Below the pieces are notes generated by a model. That model had not been told where the DNA came from. It searched no databases and saw only the letters and a list, made by a program, of their open reading frames with translations. A program made the translations under genes and the position numbers. From DASWNP01 sp036399175 (GTDB lineage: Bacteria; Acidobacteriota; Blastocatellia; Pyrinomonadales; Pyrinomonadaceae): a stretch of 64,000 nucleotides of DNA. Each line of letters opens with the position of its first letter. Position 1 is the first letter of the stretch. The DNA is taken from contig DASWNP010000042.1 of the NCBI GenBank assembly GCA_036399175.1, positions 10,097-74,096 on the forward strand, in the 5' to 3' direction. Below, in pieces: positions 41,774 to 52,300 of the stretch.

Positions 41774-44653
41774 TCACTTCACCGTGACGGTCAGCTTCTT
41801 CGAGCCGCAGGGCGAGGTGAAAGTGACGACGTATGTGCCGGGTTTGTTGCTGACGGAGCTGATGGTGTATCTGGCGATGTTGGGCGAGCCTTCGGCGCGC
41901 GGCTCGGCGAGGACGACGATGTCAGACCAGTTGGCGGTAGCGGCGTCGATTTTGGTCGAGCTGCCGGGATTGTTGTGGGTGAGAGTGACGAGCCCCGAGC
42001 CGTTGCGACCGATGCTCAGCGTCTCTTCGTTGACGACCAGCTCGCAGGCTTCGCCTTCGGCGCGCGAAGCGCCGCCCTGTGTCGCATCAGTTTTTGGCTC
42101 GGATTTCTGTTCGGGAGTCGGCGCGGGCGTCGGAGAGACGGAGGCGCTTGCTGTCGTGTTCGATTCGGCGGGCGTCGGTTCGGGTGTGGGAGAAGGAGTC
42201 GGGAGCGGCGTTGCGACTGAAATCTGTTCGGGTGCGGGCGTCGGCTGCGGAGTCGGCGCGGGCGTCGATTCGGGTGTTCGAGCAGGCGTCGCTTCGAGTG
42301 TCGGCACGGGCGTCGCTTGAGACACGGGTGCAGGCGTCGCTTCGGGCATCGGCTCTACGGCAGAGACGCTGGACGTTTGCGGCGCAGGTGTGGGAGAGGC
42401 TTGCGGGGTCGGCTGGGGAAGGGGTTCGGTTTTCGGTTCTGAGGTGGTTGGGATTGATGCTGGTGTGGGCGTCGGTTCGGGGGTAGGGGCGGCGGGCGTC
42501 GTCGTCGGGAGAGTCAAGGCGGGCGTCGGTGCGGGCGCGGCGTCGGGCGTCGGCTGCGGTGTCGAAGTAGTAACAGCAGTCGTCGTCGTCTCTCGAACTG
42601 TTTCGGTCGAGGGCGTGGTCGCGGCGGCTGCGAGCGCGACGGGCGCGGGGCCGATTCTTTCGTCGAGCCCGTCGAGCGTGCCGTTGACGCGGCGATATAA
42701 GCCTTCGATGATGGCGCGACGCGCGGGGTCGGGCGACTGTCGATTGTAGCTGCGAAGATAAGCGGCGAGGGCTTCCGTTTGATTGCCGCTCGCGTCGAGC
42801 GCCGCGCCGAGATGCCACATGGCCGTGCGCCACCAGGGACTATCGACCGGCAGCACGCTCGTCGCGCGACGCAGGCGCACCACCGCTTCAGCCGCCTTGC
42901 CTTCGCCGAACAGAGACCAACCGGCGAGATCTTCGATGCGCCCGCGCATCACCTTGTCGAGCGAGGCGCGCGGAACTTCGGGAAACGTCGGGGTCGTGCC
43001 GGAGGCGATGTGACGTGCGCGCAGGTCGCGCAGGTCGTCGGCGAGAAGCGCGGTGACGGCGACCGGCGCATTGAGCGCCGACTCGACTCCGGTCATCGCC
43101 GCTTCGGTGAGCGCGAGCGCATCGCGGAGCGCGAGGCCGCGTGTGAGCAGACGGCTGGCCGCGTAGAGCTGACGAAAGGCGCGCATCTCGTCGTCGCCGG
43201 AGGCGAAGGCGGCGGCTTCGGCTGCGGCGGCGTTGCTGTCGGTGGGAGCGTCGCCCGCGCGTTTCAAAGCGAGATGAAAGGCGAGAAGATTTTTGAGCAG
43301 GCGTGCGTTCGCTTCGGTGTCGGCGGATGATTGCTGAAAGATGCTGGCGCGGCGTTCGGGCGCGAGCAGCGTCGTGAAGCTTTCGGCGCGAGCGGGGATG
43401 CGTCCGGCGAGAAGAGTTTCGAGCTGCCCGTCCTTCAGAGTGAAGGAGCGCGAGAGTTCTTCAGCCGCTTCTTCGTAGAGACCGGCGGCGGCGAGCGCGC
43501 TGGCGAGTTCGTAGTCGAGCGTGGGAAAGCGTCCGTACTGTCGCGCGAAGCGAAGCGAGCGTTCGGCTTCGACCGGGCGCTTCTGCACCACGAGCGAGCG
43601 CGCGAGAGCTATCTGCGCCCACGTGTAACGCGGCTCAAGCTCGACGGCGCGCGCGGCAAGCTCCTGCGCGCGAAGCGCGTCGCCGTGCGACAAGTACCAC
43701 CAGGCCGCCCCGACCAGCAGAGGAAGATTCGGCGTCTCTTCCTTCAAGGCCGCTTCAAGCTCGCGCTCGGCCTCTTCTCTCTTACCGCTCTCGAAGAGCG
43801 CGAGCACCAAGCCGCCGCGCGCGCCCGCGTCTTTCGGATTCGCGGCGAGCAGCGCGCGGTAAAGTGTGAGGGCATCTTCGGAACGACCTGCGGCGCGTTG
43901 GAGGTCGGCGAGACTGCGCTGGGCGACTGCTGATTTTGGGTCAAGTTCGAGCGCACGTTTGAAGGCTTCGGCGGCCTCTTCGAGACGAAGGGCGATGCGA
44001 TGCGCCGCGCCGAGCGTGAGTTGTGCGGCGGCCATGTCGGGCGCAAGGCCTGCGGCGCGCGACGCGACGCGGGCGGCCTCTTCCGGTTGTTCGACGTTGA
44101 CGTAAAAGGCCGCGAGAGAGACGAGCCGCTTCGGGTCTGCTTTGACGCGTTCTTCGATTGCGCGCGCCAGCTCGAAGGCCGCCGCGCTCTCGCCGCGCAG
44201 GAAAAGATTGGCGGGCAACTGCGAGACGACTTCGACGAACAACTTATCCGGCATCGCCGAAGGAGCTTCCGCAACGGCGCGACGAAACATCTCGACGCCG
44301 CGCGCCGCGTCGCCCGTCCGCAGCAGCTCGTCGCCGAGCGCCGCTCGCGCTGCCGTCAAAAGCTCCAATGCGCGTGCCCTCGACGCCGACTGCGGATTGT
44401 CTCTGACGAAGGCTTCAAGCGCCGCCACTCTCTCGGCGGGCGCGAGCTTCATCGCCGCATCCAGCTTCGCCTTTGCCTCCGCAGCATCCGCGCCCGTGCG
44501 CGCTCCCTTATCCCTCGACGCCTTCGACTGCGGCTTACTCCCCCCCAAGGCTTTCCCTTTACCCGCGCCCTGCCCCGCCCACGCCGCGACACACACGCCG
44601 CCCAGCGCACACGCCAGAACCAGAAGCGACATTCTCATCAAAATGTTTTTCAT
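41774..44653 (-). CDS. large exported TPR protein with Pro/Thr/Ala stalk and Ig-like end
   Basis: 959 residues from the ATG at 44653. The N-terminus has a signal peptide (MSLLVLACALGGVCVAAWA). Residues about 60-680 are helical TPR/Sel1-like repeats, including GLAPDMAAAQLTLGAAHRIA, ALELDPKSAVAQRSLADLQR and ALRAQELAARAVELEPRYTW. A long low-complexity region of TP/AP/EP repeats follows (about 690-860). A C-terminal beta domain ends the protein (CELVVNEETLSIGRNGSG, YTISSVSNKPGTYVVTF), resembling an Ig-like fold. The stalk probably spans the periplasm or extends outward. No enzyme motif is visible. Confidence 0.82.
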   Translation of the reverse strand: MKNILMRMSLLVLACALGGVCVAAWAGQGAGKGKALGGSKPQSKASRDKGARTGADAAEAKAKLDAAMKLAPAERVAALEAFVRDNPQSASRARALELLTAARAALGDELLRTGDAARGVEMFRRAVAEAPSAMPDKLFVEVVSQLPANLFLRGESAAAFELARAIEERVKADPKRLVSLAAFYVNVEQPEEAARVASRAAGLAPDMAAAQLTLGAAHRIALRLEEAAEAFKRALELDPKSAVAQRSLADLQRAAGRSEDALTLYRALLAANPKDAGARGGLVLALFESGKREEAERELEAALKEETPNLPLLVGAAWWYLSHGDALRAQELAARAVELEPRYTWAQIALARSLVVQKRPVEAERSLRFARQYGRFPTLDYELASALAAAGLYEEAAEELSRSFTLKDGQLETLLAGRIPARAESFTTLLAPERRASIFQQSSADTEANARLLKNLLAFHLALKRAGDAPTDSNAAAAEAAAFASGDDEMRAFRQLYAASRLLTRGLALRDALALTEAAMTGVESALNAPVAVTALLADDLRDLRARHIASGTTPTFPEVPRASLDKVMRGRIEDLAGWSLFGEGKAAEAVVRLRRATSVLPVDSPWWRTAMWHLGAALDASGNQTEALAAYLRSYNRQSPDPARRAIIEGLYRRVNGTLDGLDERIGPAPVALAAAATTPSTETVRETTTTAVTTSTPQPTPDAAPAPTPALTLPTTTPAAPTPEPTPTPASIPTTSEPKTEPLPQPTPQASPTPAPQTSSVSAVEPMPEATPAPVSQATPVPTLEATPARTPESTPAPTPQPTPAPEQISVATPLPTPSPTPEPTPAESNTTASASVSPTPAPTPEQKSEPKTDATQGGASRAEGEACELVVNEETLSIGRNGSGLVTLTHNNPGSSTKIDAATANWSDIVVLAEPRAEGSPNIARYTISSVSNKPGTYVVTFTSPCGSKKLTVTVK

Positions 44654-44717
44654 AATCCAAAATCTAACTGACATCATCTCACAACATCCCCATCCCCCAA
44701 CCCCTATCCCCCATCCC

Positions 44718-46535
44718 CTACCGCACCGCTTCGATAAGGATGCGGCCTGTCGAGTTGCTCGGAGGCTGCAAGCGCAGGAGGGCGGCGAGCGTCGGGGCGA
44801 TGTCGGAGGGCGCGGCCGGCTGTGCGTAGCTTCCGGGCGCGACGCGAGCGCCCATCAACACGACGGGGACGTGCGTGTCGTAAGAGTAGGGCGTGCCGTG
44901 CGATGCGCCGGTGCCGAACTCGCTGACGTATTTGAAAGACTCCTGCACGATGATGAGGTCGCCGCTCCGACGCGCGTTGAAGCCGTGCAGGGCGCGACGG
45001 CCAATCTCGTCGCCCGGTGAGACAGCGCCTCTCTCAAGCTGCGTGCGCGTGAAATAGCGCGCGATGCCGGGCACGGTCAGCACGGCCTGGCCTGCCACTC
45101 GTTCTATCTCTTCGCGCTCGATGCGGTCGCGCGCGAGCGCCACCGGATTGAAGTTAACCTGACCCGCCCAGTAATAAAGGATGTAATCGTCGGTCTTATC
45201 CTTCCCGTCGTTGTCGCCGCCCGTGCGTCCGTAGCGCGCGCGGATGGCGTTTCGGATGGCACCCAGCACGTCCGTGATTTTGACTCGACCGCCGGGAAGA
45301 TTCAGCGCCTCGGCGTGCTCGGGCAGCGGCGCGACGCCGTGATCCGCCGTGAAGGCGACGAGCGTGTTGCGAAGCCCAACGCGCGACTCAACGAAATCCA
45401 GAAGCGAGGCTATCTGCCTATCGACGCGCAGAGTCATGTCCATCGCCTCTTGGCTGTAAGGGCCGAAGCGATGGCCGACGATGTCGTTGGCCGAAAAACT
45501 GACGCTGAGCACGTCCGTATCTTCGTCCGCGCCGAGCGCTTCGTTCGTGATGGCCTGACGCGCGAAGTCGAGCAGCAGTTCGTTGGAGAAGGGCGAATAG
45601 TTGATGGCGTCGTAGAACTCACGCCCGGGCGCGCTCGCTCCGCCCGTGACGACGTGCGGGAAAGTGTTCGTGTCTTTGGCGTCGCCGATGTTTTCCCAGG
45701 CGGGCGCGTCCGCCCCCGCGCGGCGCGTGTACTCGGCTTCCGAGAGCAGCCGCTCCCAACGCATCCCGAAAAACTTGTCTGCCGGTCGCGCGTCGTTGAA
45801 GCGCACTACCCACTCGGGCAGCTGATTGAAGTAGTAGTTGCTCGAAACCATCCGCCCCGTCTGCGAGCTGAACCAGTAGGCGGCGTTGGCGTGCCGCCCG
45901 GCAGGAAGAATCGAGGAGCGGTCTTTGATGGAGATGCCTATGACCTTCGAGCGACCGGCGGTGGCTATGCGCAATTCGTCGCCGACGGTCGAGGCGAGCA
46001 AACGGCGCGGGCTCGACGCGCGCTCTCCCTCGCCGCCTCCGAAGAGACGCGCCCCGTCGTCCGAAACGCTCGTCACGCGCTTGCCCGTGTCGCGGTCGAA
46101 CCACTCGTTGCCGATGATGCCCGTCTCGGCAGGCCACGTGCCGGTCAACATAGTTGCGTGGCCGGGCGCGGTCTCGGTCGGGATGTGGTCGTAGTTGGCG
46201 TTCGTCCAGGAAGCGCCGTCGCGCAAGAGGCGTCGCAAGCCGCCATCGACGAAGAGGTCGCCGAAGCGTTCGAGATAGTCATAGCGAAACTGGTCTACGA
46301 CGATGAGCAGCACGAGACGCGGACGAGCTGTTTGAGAAGGAACGACGACGGGCGTCGAATCCCTTCCGCGCGTTCGCGTCTGCGACGGGGCTTGAGCGTC
46401 GTTCGCATTCGTGCTCGGCTGCGGAGCGCGGCGTCGCTGCTGCGGCGTCGCGTGAGCATCCCACCGGAAAGAGCAGAGAAGAATTGCGAGCGAAAGAAGA
46501 AGGGCTGTTGCCGCGCGGCGGCGCATTAGTTTCAT
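44718..46535 (-). CDS. alkaline-phosphatase-superfamily phosphodiesterase
   Basis: 605 residues with a signal peptide and a Pro/Arg-rich linker (about 27-62), then a type I phosphodiesterase/nucleotide-pyrophosphatase-like domain. Metal and nucleophile motifs are visible: LVLLIVVDQFRYDYL (first metal Asp), PTETAPGHATMLTG (nucleophile Thr), SANDIVGHRFG, and FTADHGVAPLPEH (late metal Asp and His). The arrangement matches PafA-like periplasmic phosphatases. ATG at 46535; an internal ATG three codons on is possible. It is the last minus-strand gene before a divergent gene. Confidence 0.9.
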   Translation of the reverse strand: MKLMRRRAATALLLSLAILLCSFRWDAHATPQQRRRAPQPSTNANDAQAPSQTRTRGRDSTPVVVPSQTARPRLVLLIVVDQFRYDYLERFGDLFVDGGLRRLLRDGASWTNANYDHIPTETAPGHATMLTGTWPAETGIIGNEWFDRDTGKRVTSVSDDGARLFGGGEGERASSPRRLLASTVGDELRIATAGRSKVIGISIKDRSSILPAGRHANAAYWFSSQTGRMVSSNYYFNQLPEWVVRFNDARPADKFFGMRWERLLSEAEYTRRAGADAPAWENIGDAKDTNTFPHVVTGGASAPGREFYDAINYSPFSNELLLDFARQAITNEALGADEDTDVLSVSFSANDIVGHRFGPYSQEAMDMTLRVDRQIASLLDFVESRVGLRNTLVAFTADHGVAPLPEHAEALNLPGGRVKITDVLGAIRNAIRARYGRTGGDNDGKDKTDDYILYYWAGQVNFNPVALARDRIEREEIERVAGQAVLTVPGIARYFTRTQLERGAVSPGDEIGRRALHGFNARRSGDLIIVQESFKYVSEFGTGASHGTPYSYDTHVPVVLMGARVAPGSYAQPAAPSDIAPTLAALLRLQPPSNSTGRILIEAVR

Positions 46536-46639
46536 CTATTTGAAAATCCGTTTCCGCTTCTGTTTATGATTAGTCTGAGGGGCATGATAACATCGCCGCG
46601 CGAAGCGACGCGAGCAGATGCGCCGCTTCGCGGAAACCC

Positions 46640-47182
46640 TTGCCGAGCGGAGCGAGCCTCTTGAACGAACTCGACGCGGAGTGGAAGCAGAGAATTGAAC
46701 AGGCGCAGAGGCGCGCGGGCGCGTCGGGGCGCGGCGACGTGGCCGAGTATCTTTTCCTTCGCGCTGAAAACGACGCCGTCAGACAGGTCGGCGTCGAGTG
46801 GCTGGTCGATTCCTTCACGGCGCTCGCGGGCGAAGCCAACCGCACAGGTCAATCCCTCCAGCTCTCGCGCGACGACGCGCATCGTTTCGTTTCAGGCAAT
46901 TCCACGATGGTCGGCGCGCGTCTGACTCTCAGCGCGGGCGTGCGCTCGCTGACCGTCGAAGCGGGCTGGCCGCGCACGCCCCGCGACGGCATCGTGCGCG
47001 GCGGCGGACTCGCGCAGGGGCGCATCGCTCACTTCGGCAATCGCTCGGCGGGCGAAGACCTCCTGCTCGTGCGCAACGAAGGCGGCTCGCCCCAATGGCT
47101 CGTCCTCGAACCGACGGGCGCGCGCGCGCCCCTCGCCGAAGAACGCATGCGCCGCCACCTCGCCCGCCTCTTAAGCGTCTGA
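46640..47182 (+). CDS. hypothetical protein
   Basis: 180 residues, not recognised. Helix-rich N-terminus (ELDAEWKQRIEQAQRRAGAS) then beta-rich segments (LQLSRDDAHRFVSGNSTMVG, RSLTVEAGWPRTPRDGIVRG) and a basic tail. No signal peptide or Cys motif. The start is a TTG; a second TTG at 46661 has GGAG nearby and may be the real one. A heptamer repeat begins about 28 bases after the stop codon. Coding seems likely because the frame is open and the codons are GC-third-rich as in neighbours. Confidence 0.65.
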   Translation: MPSGASLLNELDAEWKQRIEQAQRRAGASGRGDVAEYLFLRAENDAVRQVGVEWLVDSFTALAGEANRTGQSLQLSRDDAHRFVSGNSTMVGARLTLSAGVRSLTVEAGWPRTPRDGIVRGGGLAQGRIAHFGNRSAGEDLLLVRNEGGSPQWLVLEPTGARAPLAEERMRRHLARLLSV

Positions 47183-47210
47183 ATCTCGACCCCTTCAGAC
47201 GAACCAATTC

Positions 47211-47352
47211 AAACAGGGATAGACAGGATGAACAGAAATGCGGAATGATGAATGATGAATGCGGAATGAAAAGCAGAAAGCATTTGTCTTTCAATTCATC
47301 ATTCCGCATTCCGCATTCATCATTTGTCTTTATCCTGTCCATCCCTTTTAAT
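47211..47352. repeat. nested heptamer element, ATGATGA type with outer GGATAGACAGGAT arms
   Basis: Inner arms of ATGCGGA/ATGATGA and their complements flank a spacer matching the 14531, 21144 and 60724 elements in reverse orientation. Outer arms (GGGATAGACAGGATGAACAG and its complement) enclose it. The rest of the gap to 47673 holds no confident gene. Confidence 0.85.
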
Positions 47353-47673
47353 TTCCTTTTTCCCACTTCTGCGTCACGAACGATTTGCGGCGTGTCCTGC
47401 ACGTTTTGGGACGCGGGCGCGAGACGCGTTTCGCCAACGCTCATTTCATCCTCCTGCGACGGCCGCCGGTTCATAATCTTTTCCCTTGAGTTTTTCGGCG
47501 GTTCCGCGCGTTTCTGCTTCGCGGCACAATGCTTGCCATGTTGGAGAGCGCGCGTTTCATCTTCTGTCGTCCCCGGATGGAGCGTTTGAAAAGCAGGCCG
47601 ACCGGCCATCGAATCCCCCTCGCGGCATCCCTGGCGGTCGTCCTCTGGAAGAATCTGTTAAGGAGTTAAGAAG
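47353..47673. other. intergenic region, no confident gene
   Basis: No supported ORF. A minus-strand ATG at 47444 with an AGGAGG site could start a short peptide, but its frame runs into the heptamer element and I do not call it. Confidence 0.4.
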
Positions 47674-48276
47674 ATGACCAACCGACGTAAGACGATTCAA
47701 ACTCTGTTTGCTGCCGCATTCATCGCTCTCTTCCTGCCCCTCGTCACCGCCTCGGCACAGTACGGCCAGAACGACCCCTGGTGGGGACGCAGGGATAACC
47801 GCAACGACCGCTACGGCTCATACAACACACGTGCGCTGCGCGAAGCCATCCGCCGCGTCGAGAGCCGCAGCGACGATTTCCAAGACCATCTCGACAGCGC
47901 GCTCGACCGCAGCCGCTACGACGACACGCGCCGCGAAGACCGCATCAACGACATGGCGCGAGATTTTCGCAACGCCGCGCGCCGTCTGAGAGACAGGTTC
48001 AACGAGCGCGACCCGTATCGCAGCCAGGGCGAAGCGCGCGAACTCTTGCAGCTCGGCTCGCGCATCGAGAGGGTCGTCGGTCGCCAGCGTCTCGACTCTC
48101 GCACCCTCGCCGACTGGAACGAAATCAGCCGCAACCTGCGCGTCATCGCCGACGCCTACAACCTCAACTTCCGCGACGGCGGCGACTACCGCCGCGACGA
48201 CGATTACCGTCGCGACGACCGTCGCAACCGCGACCGCCGCCTGCCCAACGACCGGGGCTGGAGATGGCCTTTCTAA
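47674..48276 (+). CDS. exported Arg/Asp-rich protein
   Basis: 200 residues with a signal peptide (TIQTLFAAAFIALFLPLVTASA). The mature part is strongly charged, with helical segments (LREAIRRVESRSDDFQDHLD, INDMARDFRNAARRLRDRFN) and a C-terminal run of YRRDD/RNRDRR repeats. It looks like a periplasmic or outer-surface helical protein; no family is recognised. AAGGAG at 47660-47665 supports the ATG. A hairpin follows at 48342. Confidence 0.8.
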   Translation: MTNRRKTIQTLFAAAFIALFLPLVTASAQYGQNDPWWGRRDNRNDRYGSYNTRALREAIRRVESRSDDFQDHLDSALDRSRYDDTRREDRINDMARDFRNAARRLRDRFNERDPYRSQGEARELLQLGSRIERVVGRQRLDSRTLADWNEISRNLRVIADAYNLNFRDGGDYRRDDDYRRDDRRNRDRRLPNDRGWRWPF

Positions 48277-48341
48277 AATCGAAGCTGGTTGAAACGCCTG
48301 CCCTCTAAATCAGGGAGGCCAATCAAGTTCAACTTCAAACG

Positions 48342-48376
48342 AAGCGGCGCGGAGAGAGAAACACTCCGCGCCGCTT
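48342..48376. terminator. GC-rich hairpin, likely terminator
   Basis: A perfect 13-bp stem (AAGCGGCGCGGAG, 48342-48354, with 48364-48376) and a 9-base loop lie between the exported protein gene and rsmI. The downstream T-tract is short, so it may be only partly effective. Confidence 0.6.
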
Positions 48377-48413
48377 TCGTCTGTGTTGCGTCTCGTGTGC
48401 GAGAATAAAGCGC

Positions 48414-49280
48414 ATGGCAACTTTTCCGGGCACGCTCTATCTCGTCGCCACGCCCATCGGCAATCTCGAAGACATCACCGGGCGCGCCCTCCGGCTGCTC
48501 GCCGAGGTCGATTTAATCGCCTGCGAAGACACAAGGCACACGCGCCAGCTCCTCAACCGCTACCGCATCGAGACCAGAACAATCAGCTACCACGAGCACA
48601 ACGAGCAGGAGCGCGCCGCAGAGCTTTGCGCGCGCATCGAGAGCGGCGCTCAAATCGCCCTCGTCTCGGACGCGGGCACGCCCGCCGTCAACGACCCCGG
48701 CTTTCGTCTCGTGCGCGCCTGCGTCGAGCGCGGCCTGAGAGTCGTGCCCGTGCCCGGCGCGACCGCCTTCGTCGCCGCCCTCGTCGCTTCGGGTCTGCCG
48801 ACCGACCAGTTCTACTTCGGCGGCTTCCTCCCCGCGCGCTCGCACGCGCGCCGCACGCGCCTCGAAGAGTTGCGCCAGCTTTCAGCCACACTTGTCTTCT
48901 ACGAAGCGCCGCATCGCATCTCCCAAACGCTCGCCGACGCGCGCGAGATTCTCGGCGAAAGAGAAGCGGCCGTTGCGCGCGAGCTGACGAAGCTTCACGA
49001 AGAGATTCGGCGCGGGCGCTTGAGCGAGCTGGCGAAGCACTTCGAGGCCGAGCACACGGCGCGCGGCGAGATGGTCGTCCTCATCGACCGCACTCGTATC
49101 GACACGGCCGAGACTACTCCGACCGACACGGAGACTAACATCGCAGCCCTTGTCGCTGCGCTCGAAGCGGAAGGGCTCGACCCGCGCGCCGCCCTCAAAC
49201 GCGCGGCGCGCCGCCTCGGCCTCACGCGCGACGAAGCCTATCGCCGCCTCGTCTCCGAGCGCTCGCGCGAGAAGAAGTAG
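48414..49280 (+). CDS. rsmI: 16S rRNA (cytidine1402-2'-O)-methyltransferase
   Basis: 288 residues. RsmI uses S-adenosylmethionine to methylate the ribose of C1402 in 16S rRNA. The tetrapyrrole-methylase fold shows LYLVATPIGNLEDITGRAL, the IACEDTRHTRQLL substrate motif, ALVSDAGTPAVNDPGF for SAM binding, and VPVPGATAFVAALVASGL. A 30-residue C-terminal extension begins at about 255. The ATG has weak ribosome-binding context. It is convergent with the large flavoprotein gene and separated by 39 bases. Confidence 0.95.
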   Translation: MATFPGTLYLVATPIGNLEDITGRALRLLAEVDLIACEDTRHTRQLLNRYRIETRTISYHEHNEQERAAELCARIESGAQIALVSDAGTPAVNDPGFRLVRACVERGLRVVPVPGATAFVAALVASGLPTDQFYFGGFLPARSHARRTRLEELRQLSATLVFYEAPHRISQTLADAREILGEREAAVARELTKLHEEIRRGRLSELAKHFEAEHTARGEMVVLIDRTRIDTAETTPTDTETNIAALVAALEAEGLDPRAALKRAARRLGLTRDEAYRRLVSERSREKK

Positions 49281-49319
49281 GGCGGCAAAGCAGAAACGCG
49301 CCTGGTGCCGCCCTCGCGC

Positions 49320-52300
49320 TTACCGCGCTGCGATTCCGGCATCTTTGAACAATTTGTCGAGCCAGAGGTTGGCAAGTTTTTCCTGCACGGTGTTGGCGCG
49401 CAGGCGGTCGTTGAGGTTGCGGAAGTCCACGAGGTCGAGCAGTTGGTCTTGATTAAAACAGGAGAAGACGAAGCTTTCGGCTCCGGTCTGCGGGTCTACG
49501 TGTTTCTGCAAACACTGCGCGCAGACCTCTTTCATCATGCACTGCATCGGGCTGTTGATTGAGCCGACGCCGATGTGCGTCGGCTTCAGATACGGCGCGA
49601 GCACGCCGTGTCGCGCGGCCTTGACGGCGGCCATCATACGGTCGGAGCCGATGGCGATGATGCGGTCAACTTCGCTGAGGTCGAAGAGACGCTCGCCGAG
49701 GCGTCCTTCGGCGTAGGCCGTCATGGCCTGCACGATGTTGCCCCGAAAGTGTCTGTCCTGCGGGCGGCGCGGGGAGATTTCCGCGCCCGTGTCGGTCGCC
49801 CAGACGACCTGGTCTGTCGCCGCTTCAATCTCTTCGCGCTTGAAGAGGTCTTCGCCCTTCTTGTAACCGGCGAAGTAGACGACGCGGTTGCGCCGCTCGC
49901 GCATCGCCTTCGCAATCGAGAAGAGAACGGCGTTACCTAAGCCCCCTCCGGCGAGCAGCACCGTCTCTTCGGAAGGAATCTCGGTAGGCGTCCCCGTCGG
50001 CCCCATGACGACGACTCTCTGCCCCGGCTTCAAGAGCGCGCACTGGCGCGACGATGCGCCCATCTCCAACACGATGAGACTCAAAAGGCCGCGCTCCTTA
50101 TCCACCCACGCGCCCGTCAGCGCCAAGCCCTCCATCAGCAGCTTCGTATCGCCGACGCGCACCGCATCCGTCTCGTAGTTTTGCAGACGGTAGAACTGAC
50201 CCGGATGAAACTTCCGCGCCTGCATCGGAGCATGAACGACGACATCGACAATCGTCTCCGTCAAACGCTCGACGCGCACGACCCGCGCCGTCAGATTCTC
50301 GTCCAGACGCTCGACCAGATTTGCAAACGCCGCTTCACGCGCGGGCTGGTCTTCACGCCTGAGAGCGCGCGTTTCATCTGCGAAGAGGGCGGCGACATGC
50401 TCGTAGCCGTGCTTGGCCGAGGCCATCGCCTTGACGACGTTTCCCGCGTAGACCGGATGATTGTCGCCGTAGTAGGAGATGAAGCGCCCGCCCTCTGCGT
50501 AGGAAGTGAAAAAGGCGCGCTCGCCTTTGGAGGCCGGGACGGGACGCAGCTCGCCGTCGCCGTTTCTTTCGAGACGGTGCGGCGCGAAGAAGTCGCGCCA
50601 CTCGTCGAGAGCGAACGTGCCGGGACGTTCCTTTTCGTAAATCGTGTTCGGGCTCGTGCCCGCCGCGACGCAGACCGTGCGCGCCGGAAGCTCGACGGTT
50701 TCAGGAGCGCCCGTTTCATCCGTGCCCGCTCTCCACTTGCCGGTCTCCGCGTCGAGTCGCATGCGAGAGAAGACGATTGAAGCGACCGCGCCGTGCTCGT
50801 CCGGCACGGCTTCGAGCGGGTTCATGTTCTCGACGAAGCTGATGCCCTCTTCGAGCGCCTTCGCCACCTCTTCGTGATTCAGACGATAGGCCGGAGAATC
50901 TATCAAACGCTTTCGGTAAGCGATGGAGACGCCGCCCCACTCCCTCACGAGCGGCACAAAATCGGGCGCTTCTCCCGCCGCGCGCGCACGCTCGCGCTCG
51001 TCGCGCACTGCCCGCCCGTGCGCGAGAAACTCCGCGTAGATTTCGCGCTCTTCCGCGTCGAAGCGCCGGAGGATTTCCTCTTCGCCGAACTCGGCGGCAA
51101 GTTGTTCGTGTCGTTCGAGTATCTTCTCGCACTGCACGGGGTAGTAAGCGAAAAGCTCCGTCGCCGTATCAATCGCGGTGAGTCCGCCGCCGATGACGAC
51201 GGCAGGCAGGCGCACTTGCAGGTTGGCGAGCGCGTCGCGCTTGAACGCGCCGGTGAGTTGCAGCGCCATCAGAAAGTCGGATGCTTTGCGAATGCCGCGC
51301 AGCAGGTTGTTCTTCATGTCGATGACGGTCGGACGCCCCGCGCCGCTCGCAATGGCGATGTGGTCGAAGCCGAGAGCCCATGCGTCTTCGATGTCGAGCG
51401 TGCCGCCGAAGCGGACGCCGCCGTAGAAACGAAAATGGTCGCGCCGCGCGAGCGCGAGGTGTATGAGCGTGAGAAAGTTTTTGTCCCAGCGCACGGTGAT
51501 GCCGTACTCGGAGACGCCGCCGAAGCCCGCGAGCACGCGCTCGCTTAAGGCGGCTTCTATCTCGCGCACGTCGCCGACAGCCCGAGGCGTCAGTCGTCCG
51601 CCCTCGCCTGTGAGGTCTGCGGCGAGCGGCTCAATCTTCAAGCCGTCGATGCCGACGACGCCGAAGCCTTCGTTCAAGAGATAGTGCGCCAGGGTGTAAC
51701 CCGCCGGGCCGAGGCCGACGACGAGCACGTTCTTTCCGTTGTAAGGAAGCGCGTAGGGGCGTTTGGCGTTGAGCGGATTCCAGCGCGTCAGGAGCGAGTA
51801 GATTTCAAATCCGAAGGGCAGCTTCAAAACGTCTGTCAGGATGCCGGTCTCGGCCTGCGGGATGTTGACCGGCTCCTGCTTCTGGAAGATGCACGACTTC
51901 ATACAGTCGTTGCAGATGCGATGCCCCGTGCCCGGACACATCGGGTTGTCAATCATCACGAGCGCGAGCGCCCCGATAGAGTCGCCCTCTTTTTCGAGGA
52001 CGTGCATCTCGGAAATCTTCTCGTCGAGCGGGCAGCCTTCGAGCTTGATGCCGAGCGGGTTTCGTTTGACTGCGCCCTGAGAGTCGCGCAAGCCCTTCGA
52101 GCAGGAATCCTTGTCGCGCTCGTGGCAGTAGAGGCAGTAGTTGACCTCGTCGAGCACTTCGCGCGGGGTGGCGCGCGGGTCGGTCAACTCGAAGCCATCG
52201 CGGCGTCTGAGGTTCTGTTCGAGGCCGCGCATCGACTCGGGAAGCTCCGCGCGCGGGCGTTCGAGCTGCACCAGATGCTCGTACCTCAAAGGATGCGGGA

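Noticed and set aside
46929..47609. Minus-strand ORF with an AGGAGG site ahead of an ATG at 47444
   Set aside because: The frame runs through the heptamer element and antisense to 46640-47182. At most a short peptide remains, with no support beyond the ribosome-binding site.
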